64,000 nt of DNA, from contig NZ_CP137338.1 in NCBI RefSeq assembly GCF_044923475.1, forward strand, positions 1,674,001 to 1,738,000, in the 5' to 3' direction. This DNA comes from JAAURS01 sp044923475. GTDB taxonomy: Bacteria; Cyanobacteriota; Cyanobacteriia; Thermosynechococcales; Thermosynechococcaceae. Of the stretch, positions 27,159-35,690 are shown piece by piece. Both the position numbers and the translations under genes were made by a program. The first letter of the stretch is position 1. Each line of letters begins with the position of its first letter. Under the pieces are notes generated by a model, which was not told where the DNA came from, did no database searches, and saw only the letters and a list, made by a program, of their open reading frames with translations.

Positions 27159-27227
27159 TTCAAACAATTAGTGTTAGACAGCCTGTCAAAGCGACCGAGG
27201 CATTCTGTTTCTTAGCTTTTGAAAATT

Positions 27228-27584
27228 CTACGGCTGAAAGTTCCAGGAAAACTCGAAAGACTCATCGGGCGGAGTCGTCAGCTGTCTGGGTTTGCACCAC
27301 TTGACCCGAACGGTAATACCTCGAGCGCCTTCTTCCTCTATATCCTGGATGTAGCCCAACTGAGACGCTTCAGCTTCAGCAAAGCTTGTAAAGGGACCAA
27401 AGTAATACAGGCAGTCTGGCCGTGCTGTCTGCAACTCTACCCACCATCCCCAGGTTGATGCTTCATCTTGCCCTAATGAATCCCGTTTCTGCCAAGCTCG
27501 CGTCGATGCTTTAATAAAAATCTGGACCATTAAAACGGCAGCGAGCAGGAAAGCTAAATTAACAACCAAGGTACTCTCAAACAT
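27228..27584 (-). CDS. DUF1816 domain protein, membrane-anchored
   Basis: A 118-residue protein. Residues 8-24 are one hydrophobic span. Residues 45-105 carry the DUF1816 signature W-W-V-E-L-x-T-A-x-P-D-C-x-Y-Y-F-G-P-F, then S-x-A-E-A-E-A-S-Q-x-G-Y-I-x-D-I-E-E-E-G-A. DUF1816 is a short domain found in cyanobacteria, sometimes near CpcD-like linkers. Function is not known. Most members lack the N-terminal span, so this is an anchored version. Confidence 0.8.
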   Translation of the reverse strand: MFESTLVVNLAFLLAAVLMVQIFIKASTRAWQKRDSLGQDEASTWGWWVELQTARPDCLYYFGPFTSFAEAEASQLGYIQDIEEEGARGITVRVKWCKPRQLTTPPDESFEFSWNFQP

Positions 27585-27772
27585 GATATATGTTCCTCTG
27601 ATGCCTTAGCATGGTTTATTGGATTCAGCCTGTACCGATTGTAGAAAGAGTTTTGCAGGCGGCGCTTCCGTTAAATTACAGATCTTTGCCAGCGCGCAAA
27701 GAAAGCTTTACGTCCGTTCGAGCGCGTTCGAGAGCGTCGTTCGGTGGTTGACAGATTCTTTCTCAGTCGTCC

Positions 27773-28885
27773 ATGATTGCACTTCAACGATGGTGGAAAA
27801 GAGGGGTTCTGGCATTTCTGGGCTTGGCGATCGCGAGTAGCGTCCTGAGCCTGAATGGCCCCCCTCGTTTAATGGCTGCACCCCAGCCTCAGACCTTACG
27901 CGTTGCCACCCGTCTCATCCCTCCCTTTGTGATGGAAGAAGGAGGAAAGCTAACGGGCTTTAGTATCGAGTTGTGGCAGAAGATAGCGGACCAGATGGGG
28001 GTGAGATCCACCCTGACGCCCTACCCAACCCTCCCGAAAATGTTCGCAGCAGTGGAGCAACAGAACGCAGATCTGGCGATCGCCGCAATTTCCATTACCG
28101 CCGAACGCGAGCAAAAATTTGATTTTTCCTATCCTATTTTTGCCTCGGGGTTAAAGATTATGGTACGGAACCCCAATCGATCCGGGTTTGTTCCCAATCT
28201 ACTTCGAGATTTACTTTCGCCAGCACTGCTGCAAATTATTGGCCTTGCCTTGGCCATGATCGTCATTGCCGCCCATTTGATCTGGCTGTTCGAACGGCGG
28301 CATCCCCACAGTTCGATATCGGAGAAGTATTTCCCAGGCATCTTTGAAGCTGCTTGGTGGGCGGCTTCCACGCTAGCAACCCAGGCGGAGGAAATGCCCA
28401 GGGGTGCGTTAGGACGCGTGATGGCCATATTTTGGATGTTCATTTCAGTTCTATTCGTGGCCTACTTTACCGCGACCGTAACGGCTGGAATGACGGTTCA
28501 AAACCTGCAAGGAGATATCAAAAGTGTAGAGGACTTAAAAGGTCGAGCGGTCGCCACTACCGCCAACAGTACAGCGGCGGCATTTCTCCAAGGCAGACAA
28601 CTTCAGGTCCTAGAAGTGGACAAAATTGAAGCCGCTTATGCAGCGCTTGCAAACAAACAGGTCGATGCCGTTTTGTTCGATGCCCCTGTCTTGATGTATT
28701 ACGCCGCCCGCGATGGGCAAGGCAAAGTTCAGTTGGTCGGCGAGACGGTACGAGACGAAAACTACGGCATTCTTCTGCCCATTAACAGTCCCTATCGCAA
28801 GGAGATCAATAGGGCGTTGCTGAAGCTCAAAGAAGATGGCACGAGCGAAGCGCTACACGATAAATGGTTCAACCCGGAGCGTTAA
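27773..28885 (+). CDS. Glutamate-receptor-like channel / periplasmic ligand-binding membrane protein
   Basis: A 370-residue protein laid out like bacterial ionotropic glutamate receptors (GluR0 type): signal peptide 12-36, ligand lobe S1 (40-135), a membrane section with helices near 148-168 and 207-228 and a re-entrant pore segment (W-W-A-A-S-T-L-A-T-Q near 195), then lobe S2 (235-360) with A-T-T-A-N-S-T-A-A and D-A-V-L-F-D-A-P. The pore reads T-L-A-T-Q-A-E-E-M-P, not the K-channel filter T-V-G-Y-G, so selectivity cannot be inferred. Amino-acid binding is likely by family. It could act as a sensor or channel. Confidence 0.85.
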   Translation: MIALQRWWKRGVLAFLGLAIASSVLSLNGPPRLMAAPQPQTLRVATRLIPPFVMEEGGKLTGFSIELWQKIADQMGVRSTLTPYPTLPKMFAAVEQQNADLAIAAISITAEREQKFDFSYPIFASGLKIMVRNPNRSGFVPNLLRDLLSPALLQIIGLALAMIVIAAHLIWLFERRHPHSSISEKYFPGIFEAAWWAASTLATQAEEMPRGALGRVMAIFWMFISVLFVAYFTATVTAGMTVQNLQGDIKSVEDLKGRAVATTANSTAAAFLQGRQLQVLEVDKIEAAYAALANKQVDAVLFDAPVLMYYAARDGQGKVQLVGETVRDENYGILLPINSPYRKEINRALLKLKEDGTSEALHDKWFNPER

Positions 28886-28950
28886 ACGCTAGATCGCTTT
28901 CCGATCTGAAGGGGATTTTTCCGCGATCGCTGAGGAACAAATTGTGGGAC

Positions 28951-28988
28951 GCAGATCGAGATTAGACCGAGAGCAGATCGAGATTAGA
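28951..28988. repeat. Tandem 16-bp direct repeat, 22-bp period
   Basis: GCAGATCGAGATTAGA occurs at 28951-28966 and again at 28973-28988, exact, two helical turns apart, 49-86 bp before the chosen start of the DUF39 gene. It may be a regulator-binding array or a small tandem duplication. If translation began at the upstream GTG (28944) the repeat would be coding, which is less likely. Confidence 0.6.
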
Positions 28989-29036
28989 ATTTTGCCTCAG
29001 GACTCTAGACTGGAGAATGGAGTTCACCTCAACAGA

Positions 29037-30233
29037 ATGCGTACCATTGCCGAAATTAATGACAAAATCCAGCGCGGCTCTGTCGTCGTTTGGACCGTCG
29101 AACAGCTCAAGGCACGCGTCGCTGAAGCGGGTATTCCTCAAACGGCTGCAGAGGTAGACGTCATTGTAGCGGGCACTTTTGAACCCATGGAGTCTTCTGG
29201 AGCCATTCTGAATCTAGGCCATACCGACCCGCCGATTAAGATTCGCCAATGTTGGCTCGATCGTGTGGCGGCTTATTCGGGCTTTGGCGCTGTGGACTTA
29301 TACCTGGGGGCTTCTCAGTCTGCGGAATCTATCGGAATGTCTGAAGCAGACGGCGAAGAAGTGCGCGAGCGCGGCGGCGGTCACGTCATTGAAGATTTAA
29401 TCGCCGGGAAATCCGTTCCCCTGCGGGCCACGGGGCAGGGAACCGACTGCTACCCCCGCGCTACTCTCGATACGGTCATCACTAAAGACACCATCAACCA
29501 GTTTTATTTGTTCAACCCGCGCAACCTCTACCAAAACTTTATTGTGGGCGTCAATGGCGGCGATCGCCCTCTTTACACGTACCTCGGTCCCCTTCAGCCC
29601 CGTTTGGGCAACGCAGTGTATTCCAACACGGGTGCCCTATCCCCCCTGCTCAATGATCCCAATCTGAGGCTCCTCGGTATTGGCTCCCGCATCTTTATGG
29701 GCGGCGGTATTGGGTACATCACCTGGGAAGGCACTCAACATTTCCCGCTCCAGAAACGCCGACCCAACGAAACCCCTATTGGCCCTGCGGCAACGCTCGC
29801 CCTCATTGGAGATGCCAAGCAAATGAACCCCAAATGGGTGCGCGGTTGTTACTTTAAGCAGTATGGGCCGTCGCTCATGCTGGGCGTCGGGATTCCGTTT
29901 CCGGTTTTAGACGAAGAGGTCGTGCGCCGCTGTGCCGTAACAGATGCGGAGTTGGTGGCACCCATTATCGATTTTTCGATTCCGAGACGGGTAAGGCCGA
30001 CCTTCGGGCTGGTGAGCTACGCGCAGCTTAAATCTGGCAAAATCAAAATTGAAAATAAGATAGTGCGGACTGCGCCTTTGGCCAGCATTGCTCTTTCGCG
30101 ACAGGTCGCTTTAGAACTAAAGGAATGGATTGAAGCGGGGACTTTTATGCTGACGGAACCCGTTGCTCCCATTCCCAGCGATCGCGCTTTCATTCCCCAG
30201 GAAGTTTGGGGTTCGCGAACGAACCTAGAGTGA
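29037..30233 (+). CDS. Homocysteine biosynthesis protein (DUF39/HcyBio family)
   Basis: A 398-residue member of the HcyBio (formerly DUF39) family, implicated in sulfide-to-homocysteine conversion in methanogens and Deltaproteobacteria. Its role in cyanobacteria is not settled. Visible features: N-terminal R-T-I-A-E-I-N-D-K-I, G-T-F-E-P-M-E-S-S-G near 57, the conserved Cys in G-T-D-C-Y-P-R near 136, G-G-G-I-G-Y near 222 and V-G-I-P-F-P-V-L near 283. The partner domains (CBS, ferredoxin) of methanogen versions are absent. The start at 29037 matches where family homology begins; a GTG 93 bp upstream would add residues including a direct repeat. Confidence 0.85.
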   Translation: MRTIAEINDKIQRGSVVVWTVEQLKARVAEAGIPQTAAEVDVIVAGTFEPMESSGAILNLGHTDPPIKIRQCWLDRVAAYSGFGAVDLYLGASQSAESIGMSEADGEEVRERGGGHVIEDLIAGKSVPLRATGQGTDCYPRATLDTVITKDTINQFYLFNPRNLYQNFIVGVNGGDRPLYTYLGPLQPRLGNAVYSNTGALSPLLNDPNLRLLGIGSRIFMGGGIGYITWEGTQHFPLQKRRPNETPIGPAATLALIGDAKQMNPKWVRGCYFKQYGPSLMLGVGIPFPVLDEEVVRRCAVTDAELVAPIIDFSIPRRVRPTFGLVSYAQLKSGKIKIENKIVRTAPLASIALSRQVALELKEWIEAGTFMLTEPVAPIPSDRAFIPQEVWGSRTNLE

Positions 30234-30288
30234 CTTCAGATCGACCTCGCTCGCACGATTTCAGCTGTATCAAGGACGCTCGATCGAT

Positions 30289-30918
30289 ATGGTAGACTCC
30301 GCGCAGCTCGCGCCTCCACCCATTAGCTTGATTGTCGGTCTGGGCAATCCAGGCGCGAAATACGATCGCACGCGCCACAATGTCGGTTTTGATGCGATCG
30401 ATCGCTTGGCAAAGCGCTGGCAAATTCCCCTGGCCGAACAGCGTCGATTTCACGGCGAGTTAGGGGAAGGGATGGTGGCAGGGCAGCGGATGCGATTGTT
30501 AAAACCCAACACGTTTATGAACAAGTCCGGACAGTCGGTGCGGGCGGTGCTGGACTGGTACAAGCTTCTGCCGCAGCAGGTGCTGGTGCTCTACGACGAC
30601 ATGGATTTACCCGTCGGGAAACTTCGAATTCGGCTCAGCGGTTCGGCAGGGGGGCATAACGGCATGAAATCGCTGATTGCCCATCTGGGAACTCAAGATT
30701 TTCCGCGACTGCGAATTGGCATCAGTAAAGCTGCTGAGGCTGGGGCTGCTAAGGATACAATTTCCCACGTTTTGGGCAAATTTACGCCGGAGGAGTTGCA
30801 AATTTTGCCGGAGGTGTTGGATATGGCGGCAGATGCGGTCGAGCTGGCGCTCCGGCAAGGAATGGAGAAATCGATGAGTCTTTACAACGGGCGATCGGTG
30901 GATGGGGTGAAATCGTAG
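30289..30918 (+). CDS. pth: Peptidyl-tRNA hydrolase
   Basis: Recycles tRNA from prematurely released peptidyl-tRNA. The 209-residue protein has L-I-V-G-L-G-N-P-G near 15, T-R-H-N-V-G-F with catalytic His near 29, K-P-x-T-F-M-N-x-S-G near 62, D-D-M-D-L-P near 103 and G-S-A-G-G-H-N-G near 117. Complete. It follows the DUF39 gene by 55 bp and precedes a repeat-rich gap. Confidence 0.96.
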   Translation: MVDSAQLAPPPISLIVGLGNPGAKYDRTRHNVGFDAIDRLAKRWQIPLAEQRRFHGELGEGMVAGQRMRLLKPNTFMNKSGQSVRAVLDWYKLLPQQVLVLYDDMDLPVGKLRIRLSGSAGGHNGMKSLIAHLGTQDFPRLRIGISKAAEAGAAKDTISHVLGKFTPEELQILPEVLDMAADAVELALRQGMEKSMSLYNGRSVDGVKS

Positions 30919-31990
30919 AGATCGGTTTGGATGGAGTGAGTTATTTCCGGTTAGAAATCCGCTGCATTGACACAGCTTCAGGGTACAAGAAATAGGAGTT
31001 TTAAGACAAGTATTAATGCTTAGTAAATATCTTGTTTTTAGAAGCGGGCAACTCGGTATATGCCATCCATTAGCTGAGGTGGATGAGATTGATTGAGAAT
31101 ATTCGCGATCGAGAAAATTTAATTGAGCTGTTGTGGAAGCTCTCTAATAAGGGTGCTATACGATAATCTGTCGCAATGCCCTACCGTTTAGTGTTAGACG
31201 ACATCTGTCATACTAATGCCCGTAAGAGGGTGTTAGTATGACAGTCTGTTAGATAAACAGCCTGGAGAGAGTGTTAGACGACAGTTTGTCGCTTAAACCA
31301 TAGTTGGGCTGCTTAAATCCTGGGTAAAGGCAATTTTTCAGAATATCTGTCAGCGTTCTGTTTTGAATTCTCAACGCTTTATCCAGCGAACAGATTTTTT
31401 TGATATACTACAAATGGACGGTTGAATCTGAAATCGGTGATTTTCGATCTCGAAGAATGGACTGTAGCTCAGATTTTAGTAAAGGCCGTTTATTAACACT
31501 TTGCAAGCTTTAAAAACATCTCCACTCAAAGACTTCGTAAATGGCTGAGCAGCCATCATAGAGTGCAAGGAGCTATGGAAGTTGTGAAACGCTTGGAGAT
31601 TTAGGTTGAGGCGATTGTCTTCACGCTTTCCAGGTAGCGTTCAGTGGGGTGAAATACGGAGAAGTGCGATTATTTGTAATCTCAAGTTTTGCGTATAACA
31701 TAACACTTCACTGCACCGGAATAGGGCGTTAAGCTATGAGAGGTGATGTAAGGTGCATCGCTGTCCTGTGAGTTTCGACGTCATGCAGCTTAAGATCTCG
31801 GTGGAGGCAGTACCATAAGTTTGTGGCTAGGGCTTTAGAGAATTTGACGATTAAACAACATTGCGGGGCAATGATTGAAGATTATTTCTGCACCACCAAG
31901 CTTCAAACATTAGCACCTATTGCATTTCGGATTTGAATTGGCAACTTGTTCCAAAATTCTACAATTTAATAATATAAATTTCAAAAATGT
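30919..31990. other. Repeat- and hairpin-rich non-coding island
   Basis: About 1.07 kb without a supported gene. It contains the GTGTTAGA repeat cluster (31191-31283), several short hairpins, and a 35-codon frame ending at 31604 (K-N-I-S-T-Q-R-L-R-K-W-L-S-S-H-H) that looks like a gene fragment. AT content rises to the right, into the PhyH gene. It may be the scar of a lost mobile element. Confidence 0.5.
31191..31283. repeat. GTGTTAGA repeat cluster with strong hairpin
   Basis: GTGTTAGACGACA lies at 31191-31203 and at 31271-31283. A related GTGTTAGTATGACAG lies at 31230-31244, and a fourth relative, GTGTTAGACAGCCTGTC, lies at 27171 just after tRNA-Asp. Inside the cluster 31205-31221 pairs with 31228-31244 over 17 positions (two G-U pairs, loop GTAAGA). 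The pattern suggests ends of a small non-autonomous element. Confidence 0.55.
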
Positions 31991-32938
31991 ATGTATAAGA
32001 ATCTTATTCATAAGGTTAATTACACGGTTAAAAATTTTATTATAAACCCAAATAATACCATAAAGTTTTTGCTAGGAAGATTTTATTCTGTACGTTTAAT
32101 CCTGACTTATTTTGATCGAGTTCATGAAGCAAAAGAGTCTAATTTATTACAATCCTTCTTTCCTGATTTAGATATTTCCTCGGCTGTTAGTTCGCTTAAG
32201 AAAGATGGATTTTTTGGAGGACTTGCATTACCCCAAAATATACTTCAAGAAATACTTGATTATACAAAATCGAATGACTGTCATGCTGGAGGCGATCCCC
32301 AATTAGGATTCAGAATTTCAGACAAAAAAAAGGTAGACCAGATATATAGTCAGCCGTTTTATATGGCTGACTATTTTAATGTTAGCGAACGATGTCCTGC
32401 CATCTCAAAACTTGCAAATGATTCAAAGCTACAGGAAATCGCACATCTATATGTGGGGAAGCGAGCTAAATACACGGGATGTAGCCTCACGTGGGTTTTT
32501 CCAGTAGAAGGTCTTTCCCATGATGCGCATAGACAGGAAAGCTGTAGTTTTCACTATGACATCGATGACTATGCCAGCATGAGAGTCTTTTTCTATCTAA
32601 CTGAGGTAACGACTGAAGGAGCCCCCCATGTTTTTGTTTATGGTAGTCATCATAAAAAGTCTTTATTTCATGTCTTAAATTTTTTGAGTAGAAAACTTGC
32701 TGACGAAGCAGTTTCAAAGTTTTACGGTACTGAAAAAGTTTTTCCAATCTACGGTCCGGCGGGATTTGGATTTATTGAAGATACAAGTGGTTTTCATAAA
32801 GGAACCGTTCCCAAAAGCCAGCTGCGCCTGATGCTGATGCTGCATTATGCAGGCAACAACTATAACAACGAGAAATATAGCGATCATAGAGATCCTCACT
32901 TGCTAAAATCTTTCGATCGATCCAAACACCTACCATGA
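31991..32938 (+). CDS. Phytanoyl-CoA dioxygenase (PhyH)-like 2OG-Fe(II) oxygenase
   Basis: A 315-residue protein with the non-haem iron triad H188-Y-D190 (S-F-H-Y-D) and distal His269 (S-G-F-H-K-G-T), followed by an Arg-containing strand (L-R-L-M-L-M-L-H-Y) for 2-oxoglutarate. The core V-F-F-Y-L-T-E-V and G-A-P-H-V-F-V-Y-G-S-H matches PhyH. About 60 N-terminal residues lie outside the core. Substrate unknown. Strongly AT-rich with unusual codon use for this window, adjacent to a repeat-rich gap: likely acquired by transfer. Confidence 0.8.
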   Translation: MYKNLIHKVNYTVKNFIINPNNTIKFLLGRFYSVRLILTYFDRVHEAKESNLLQSFFPDLDISSAVSSLKKDGFFGGLALPQNILQEILDYTKSNDCHAGGDPQLGFRISDKKKVDQIYSQPFYMADYFNVSERCPAISKLANDSKLQEIAHLYVGKRAKYTGCSLTWVFPVEGLSHDAHRQESCSFHYDIDDYASMRVFFYLTEVTTEGAPHVFVYGSHHKKSLFHVLNFLSRKLADEAVSKFYGTEKVFPIYGPAGFGFIEDTSGFHKGTVPKSQLRLMLMLHYAGNNYNNEKYSDHRDPHLLKSFDRSKHLP

Positions 32939-33029
32939 TTTTGCAAATATCATTTAAAATATGCCTATTGAAGTATCTTGTTTCTTGTTATCCTAGGTAG
33001 TCCTCATTTGTAAATCGCAAGCCTCTAGA

Positions 33030-33323
33030 GTGGTTGTTAAACCATGGTTAGGAAATCATCATGTATACGGCATATTTTTATTGCCAAAAACCTGCTTTCC
33101 TAGCGAATTGGTAGTTCTCAACTTCAAAAACATTGGTTTTCCTTGTCCAAATGCTAATGTTTCTGAGGTCGATCTCTCAATGCTTACTATTCCTGATGGT
33201 TATTATCCGGTCAAGGTATATCTTAGAACTCGCTTCGCTATTCTTCTGGTGTTTATAGGATTGGGTAAAAAGCTCAACGATCCCTCGAACTGGTACCTTT
33301 CAGGACACCATTGCACTCATTAA
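33030..33323 (+). CDS. Doubtful ORF (97 aa)
   Basis: A frame starting GTG or ATG near 33030 encodes a protein with one hydrophobic stretch (F-A-I-L-L-V-F-I-G-L). No ribosome site, no recognised family and AT-rich composition like the neighbouring island. It could be the remnant of a gene acquired with the PhyH-like gene or chance. Listed for completeness only. Confidence 0.2.
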   Translation: MVVKPWLGNHHVYGIFLLPKTCFPSELVVLNFKNIGFPCPNANVSEVDLSMLTIPDGYYPVKVYLRTRFAILLVFIGLGKKLNDPSNWYLSGHHCTH

Positions 33324-33370
33324 TGCTGTCCTTTGAGAATTTCTACTTACCTTTAATATTGCTCTCTCAT

Positions 33371-34045
33371 TCACGCACTGGCTTGGGTATGCAACAGCTT
33401 TAAAAGCTTCTGCGCTTCAGCCTGACAAAAATGTCCTGTAGACTTGCACGGTATAGAGAGCAAAATGCGATCGAAGTGCTGCAAAGAGTGACAGGGTACG
33501 GACAGGGTTAGGGCCAATGGATCGTCGCACACCATCAGGACAAAGGGACCGCTCTCGTATTCGTGATGGGATGCATCCATGTCCTTGCGGGGCTTGAAGC
33601 AATAATGTTCCAAGACATATTCCGCATGGGCAAAAGTAATATACAACCCGCTGGTTTTAACGTGGGGCGGAGGGTTGTGGTTCGCTGAATAGGTCTGGCG
33701 GGACTGGGTTTGATGGGGAGCCGATTGGGGCGATCGCGGTTCTCGATCGCGCGCGGCCCGATCGCGGGATGAAGCGCTCGATCGGCGGGAATGACCTGCG
33801 GCTTGTCTCGGATCCGCGCACCACTGCTTTAAGCAGTCGTAGGCTTGGTTGAACTGCTTGAGCTTCTCCTCAGCTTTGTGGCGCAACCGAGCGTTATGGC
33901 CAAAGCGGTCTGGATGCCAGACCATGACCAAATCCTTGTAAGCTTGCTTGATCTCATCGAGCGTTGCATCTCGATCTAGCTCTAAAGCTCGGAAATAGGC
34001 TTCAAACTCATGCATTGCCCGACCAATGAGAGTTGCTGTATTCAT
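33371..34045 (-). CDS. J-domain (DnaJ-like) protein
   Basis: A 224-residue protein. Residues 14-75 are a J domain (Y-F-R-A-L-E-L, D-E-I-K-Q-A-Y-K-D-L, and the H-P-D tripeptide near 44), which stimulates DnaK ATPase. A low-complexity Ser/Arg/Gln/Pro linker (82-125) follows, then a C-terminal domain of about 95 residues (Y-I-T-F-A-H-A-E-Y-V-L) not matching the zinc-finger/substrate domains of canonical DnaJ. It is therefore a class C type co-chaperone with an unknown client. The C-terminal unit may be the specificity domain. Confidence 0.85.
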   Translation of the reverse strand: MNTATLIGRAMHEFEAYFRALELDRDATLDEIKQAYKDLVMVWHPDRFGHNARLRHKAEEKLKQFNQAYDCLKQWCADPRQAAGHSRRSSASSRDRAARDREPRSPQSAPHQTQSRQTYSANHNPPPHVKTSGLYITFAHAEYVLEHYCFKPRKDMDASHHEYESGPFVLMVCDDPLALTLSVPCHSLQHFDRILLSIPCKSTGHFCQAEAQKLLKLLHTQASA

Positions 34046-34243
34046 CTCATCCTAGTCATCGCGTCTCTTCAAAATCAATCCGATTTAGATAAGTTAGTTG
34101 TACTCTTTTCTAAGAATTGACAATAAATATTGCATTTTGCAACGTATTTTTCTTCGATCCAGAGTCCCTCAGGTCGCCCTCAGCGTATTTTCAGACTTGG
34201 TGCATAGAATCGAATCCATCAAACCTCACAGGATTTTTGCCCC

Positions 34244-34939
34244 ATGACACCTCCTCGCATCCCCTCCCCTCGCTTACTGTTCTTTAGCTTATCTGCCTTG
34301 GCTTTGCTTGCCGCGCTCGCAGGCGGAGCGCCCCACGACCTATCGCACTCCAAGGCAGCCCAACCCTTCCCCGAACCCATCGCTAGTTTACCTGCGGCCT
34401 CGGGAAAATCCACTGTCGTTTTGGCAGGCGGATGCTTTTGGGGAATGGAAGGGGTTTTTGAGAGCCTGAAAGGGGTGTCTGATGTGGTATCTGGCTATGC
34501 AGGAGGCAGCGCACGCGATGCCATTTACGAAAAGGTCGGGGCCGGACAGACCGAACACGCAGAAGCCGTACGGATTACCTACGATCCATCGCAAATTACC
34601 TACGGGCAACTGCTGCAGATTTACTTCGCAGTCGCCCACGACCCGACGCAGATCGACCGACAGGGTCCAGATTATGGCACTCAGTATCGGTCGGCGATAT
34701 TTTTTAAGGATACTACGCAAAAACAGGTTGCCCGAGCCTATATCGATCGGCTTAATGCGGCTCGCGTCTTCAAGAATCCGATCGCAACCCAACTTTCGCC
34801 CCTCAGTCAGTTTTACGCGGCGGAAGAATACCATCAAAACTTTATTGCTCGGAACCCGACGCATCCTTACGTCACGGCCCACGATCTACCCAAGATCGAG
34901 CAGCTTCGAAAACAGTTTCCAGCGCTCTACAAACCCTAA
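34244..34939 (+). CDS. msrA: Peptide-methionine (S)-S-oxide reductase
   Basis: Repairs methionine-S-sulfoxide. The 231-residue protein has an N-terminal signal peptide or anchor (hydrophobic 10-28) and the catalytic G-C-F-W-G near 62, Y-A-G-G near 83 and Q-G-x-D-x-G-T-Q-Y-R-S near 143; Y-H-Q-N-F near 206. The leader suggests a periplasmic or membrane-attached version rather than the usual cytoplasmic one. It ends 19 bp from the convergent Uma2 gene. Confidence 0.95.
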   Translation: MTPPRIPSPRLLFFSLSALALLAALAGGAPHDLSHSKAAQPFPEPIASLPAASGKSTVVLAGGCFWGMEGVFESLKGVSDVVSGYAGGSARDAIYEKVGAGQTEHAEAVRITYDPSQITYGQLLQIYFAVAHDPTQIDRQGPDYGTQYRSAIFFKDTTQKQVARAYIDRLNAARVFKNPIATQLSPLSQFYAAEEYHQNFIARNPTHPYVTAHDLPKIEQLRKQFPALYKP

Positions 34940-34958
34940 GTTTGGGATCTAGAGTTGC

Positions 34959-35498
34959 TCAAATCAGTCGCTCGACCGCCACTTGAAGATCGGGAAAGGT
35001 GAGGGGTGAGAGCATTCCGGTGCGGAAAATTTGTTCGCTCAGGTATTGCCGTCCCTGCGGTTCTCGAAGCACGATGATTCTCGGGTCGGCTAAATCTAAA
35101 ACCCAATACTCCTGAACGTTTGCAGCAGCATAAATGGCAGCCTTCAGGTCTAGATCTTTGCTAAGGCTGGTTCTGGCCACTTCAATGAGCCAGTAAATAT
35201 CTTCTGGCCCAGGATGCCTGTTACTGTAAGCAGACTCCGGCAAACGCACGATCGCAATATCAGGCTCGGGTTCAGAGGTATCTAGAGTAATTGGCCCATT
35301 AAAGCGAACAGCGGCTTTATCCCGCAAAATTTCCCTTAAATAGTTTGAACTTTGACTGGCGGTGCTGTAGTGAATTGGCGTTTCTGGACTCATTTCAACA
35401 ATTTCGCCTTCTAGGAGTTCCACCTTGCGATCGCGCAGAACCCCTGCCCCAATCATGCTGTGATAATCTTCGACAGACCATTTCGCTAAGGTTTTCAT
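34959..35498 (-). CDS. Uma2 family (DUF820) putative endonuclease
   Basis: A 179-residue Uma2 protein, a very abundant cyanobacterial family with a PD-(D/E)xK nuclease fold. Visible motifs are E-L-L-E-G-E-I near 33, E-P-D-I-A near 87 (metal-binding Asp) and the E-V-A in W-L-I-E-V-A-R-T-S near 115 followed by D-x-x-x-K. The start at 35498 (M-K-T-L-A-K-W-S) fits the family better than 35522. Activity is inferred from the fold only. Not linked to mobile elements here. Confidence 0.9.
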   Translation of the reverse strand: MKTLAKWSVEDYHSMIGAGVLRDRKVELLEGEIVEMSPETPIHYSTASQSSNYLREILRDKAAVRFNGPITLDTSEPEPDIAIVRLPESAYSNRHPGPEDIYWLIEVARTSLSKDLDLKAAIYAAANVQEYWVLDLADPRIIVLREPQGRQYLSEQIFRTGMLSPLTFPDLQVAVERLI

Positions 35499-35690
35499 AG
35501 CCCAATTGCTCGCGAGCGGCATAGATATTTTTTATTCTACTCGCCTCTACAGCAGCTCAAGATATTGCGACTGAAGACCGATCTGCAGACAGGCTGCAAA
35601 CAGGGCTTCGCGAAAAAAGAATGTCGGCGCACTAGACTAGGGAATATAAACTCTGATGCAAAGCGATCTGACAACGCTGCCATATTACAA

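Noticed and set aside
31497..31604. 35-codon frame ending L-R-K-W-L-S-S-H-H and onwards
   Set aside because: No start codon and too short to assign; mentioned as a possible gene fragment only.
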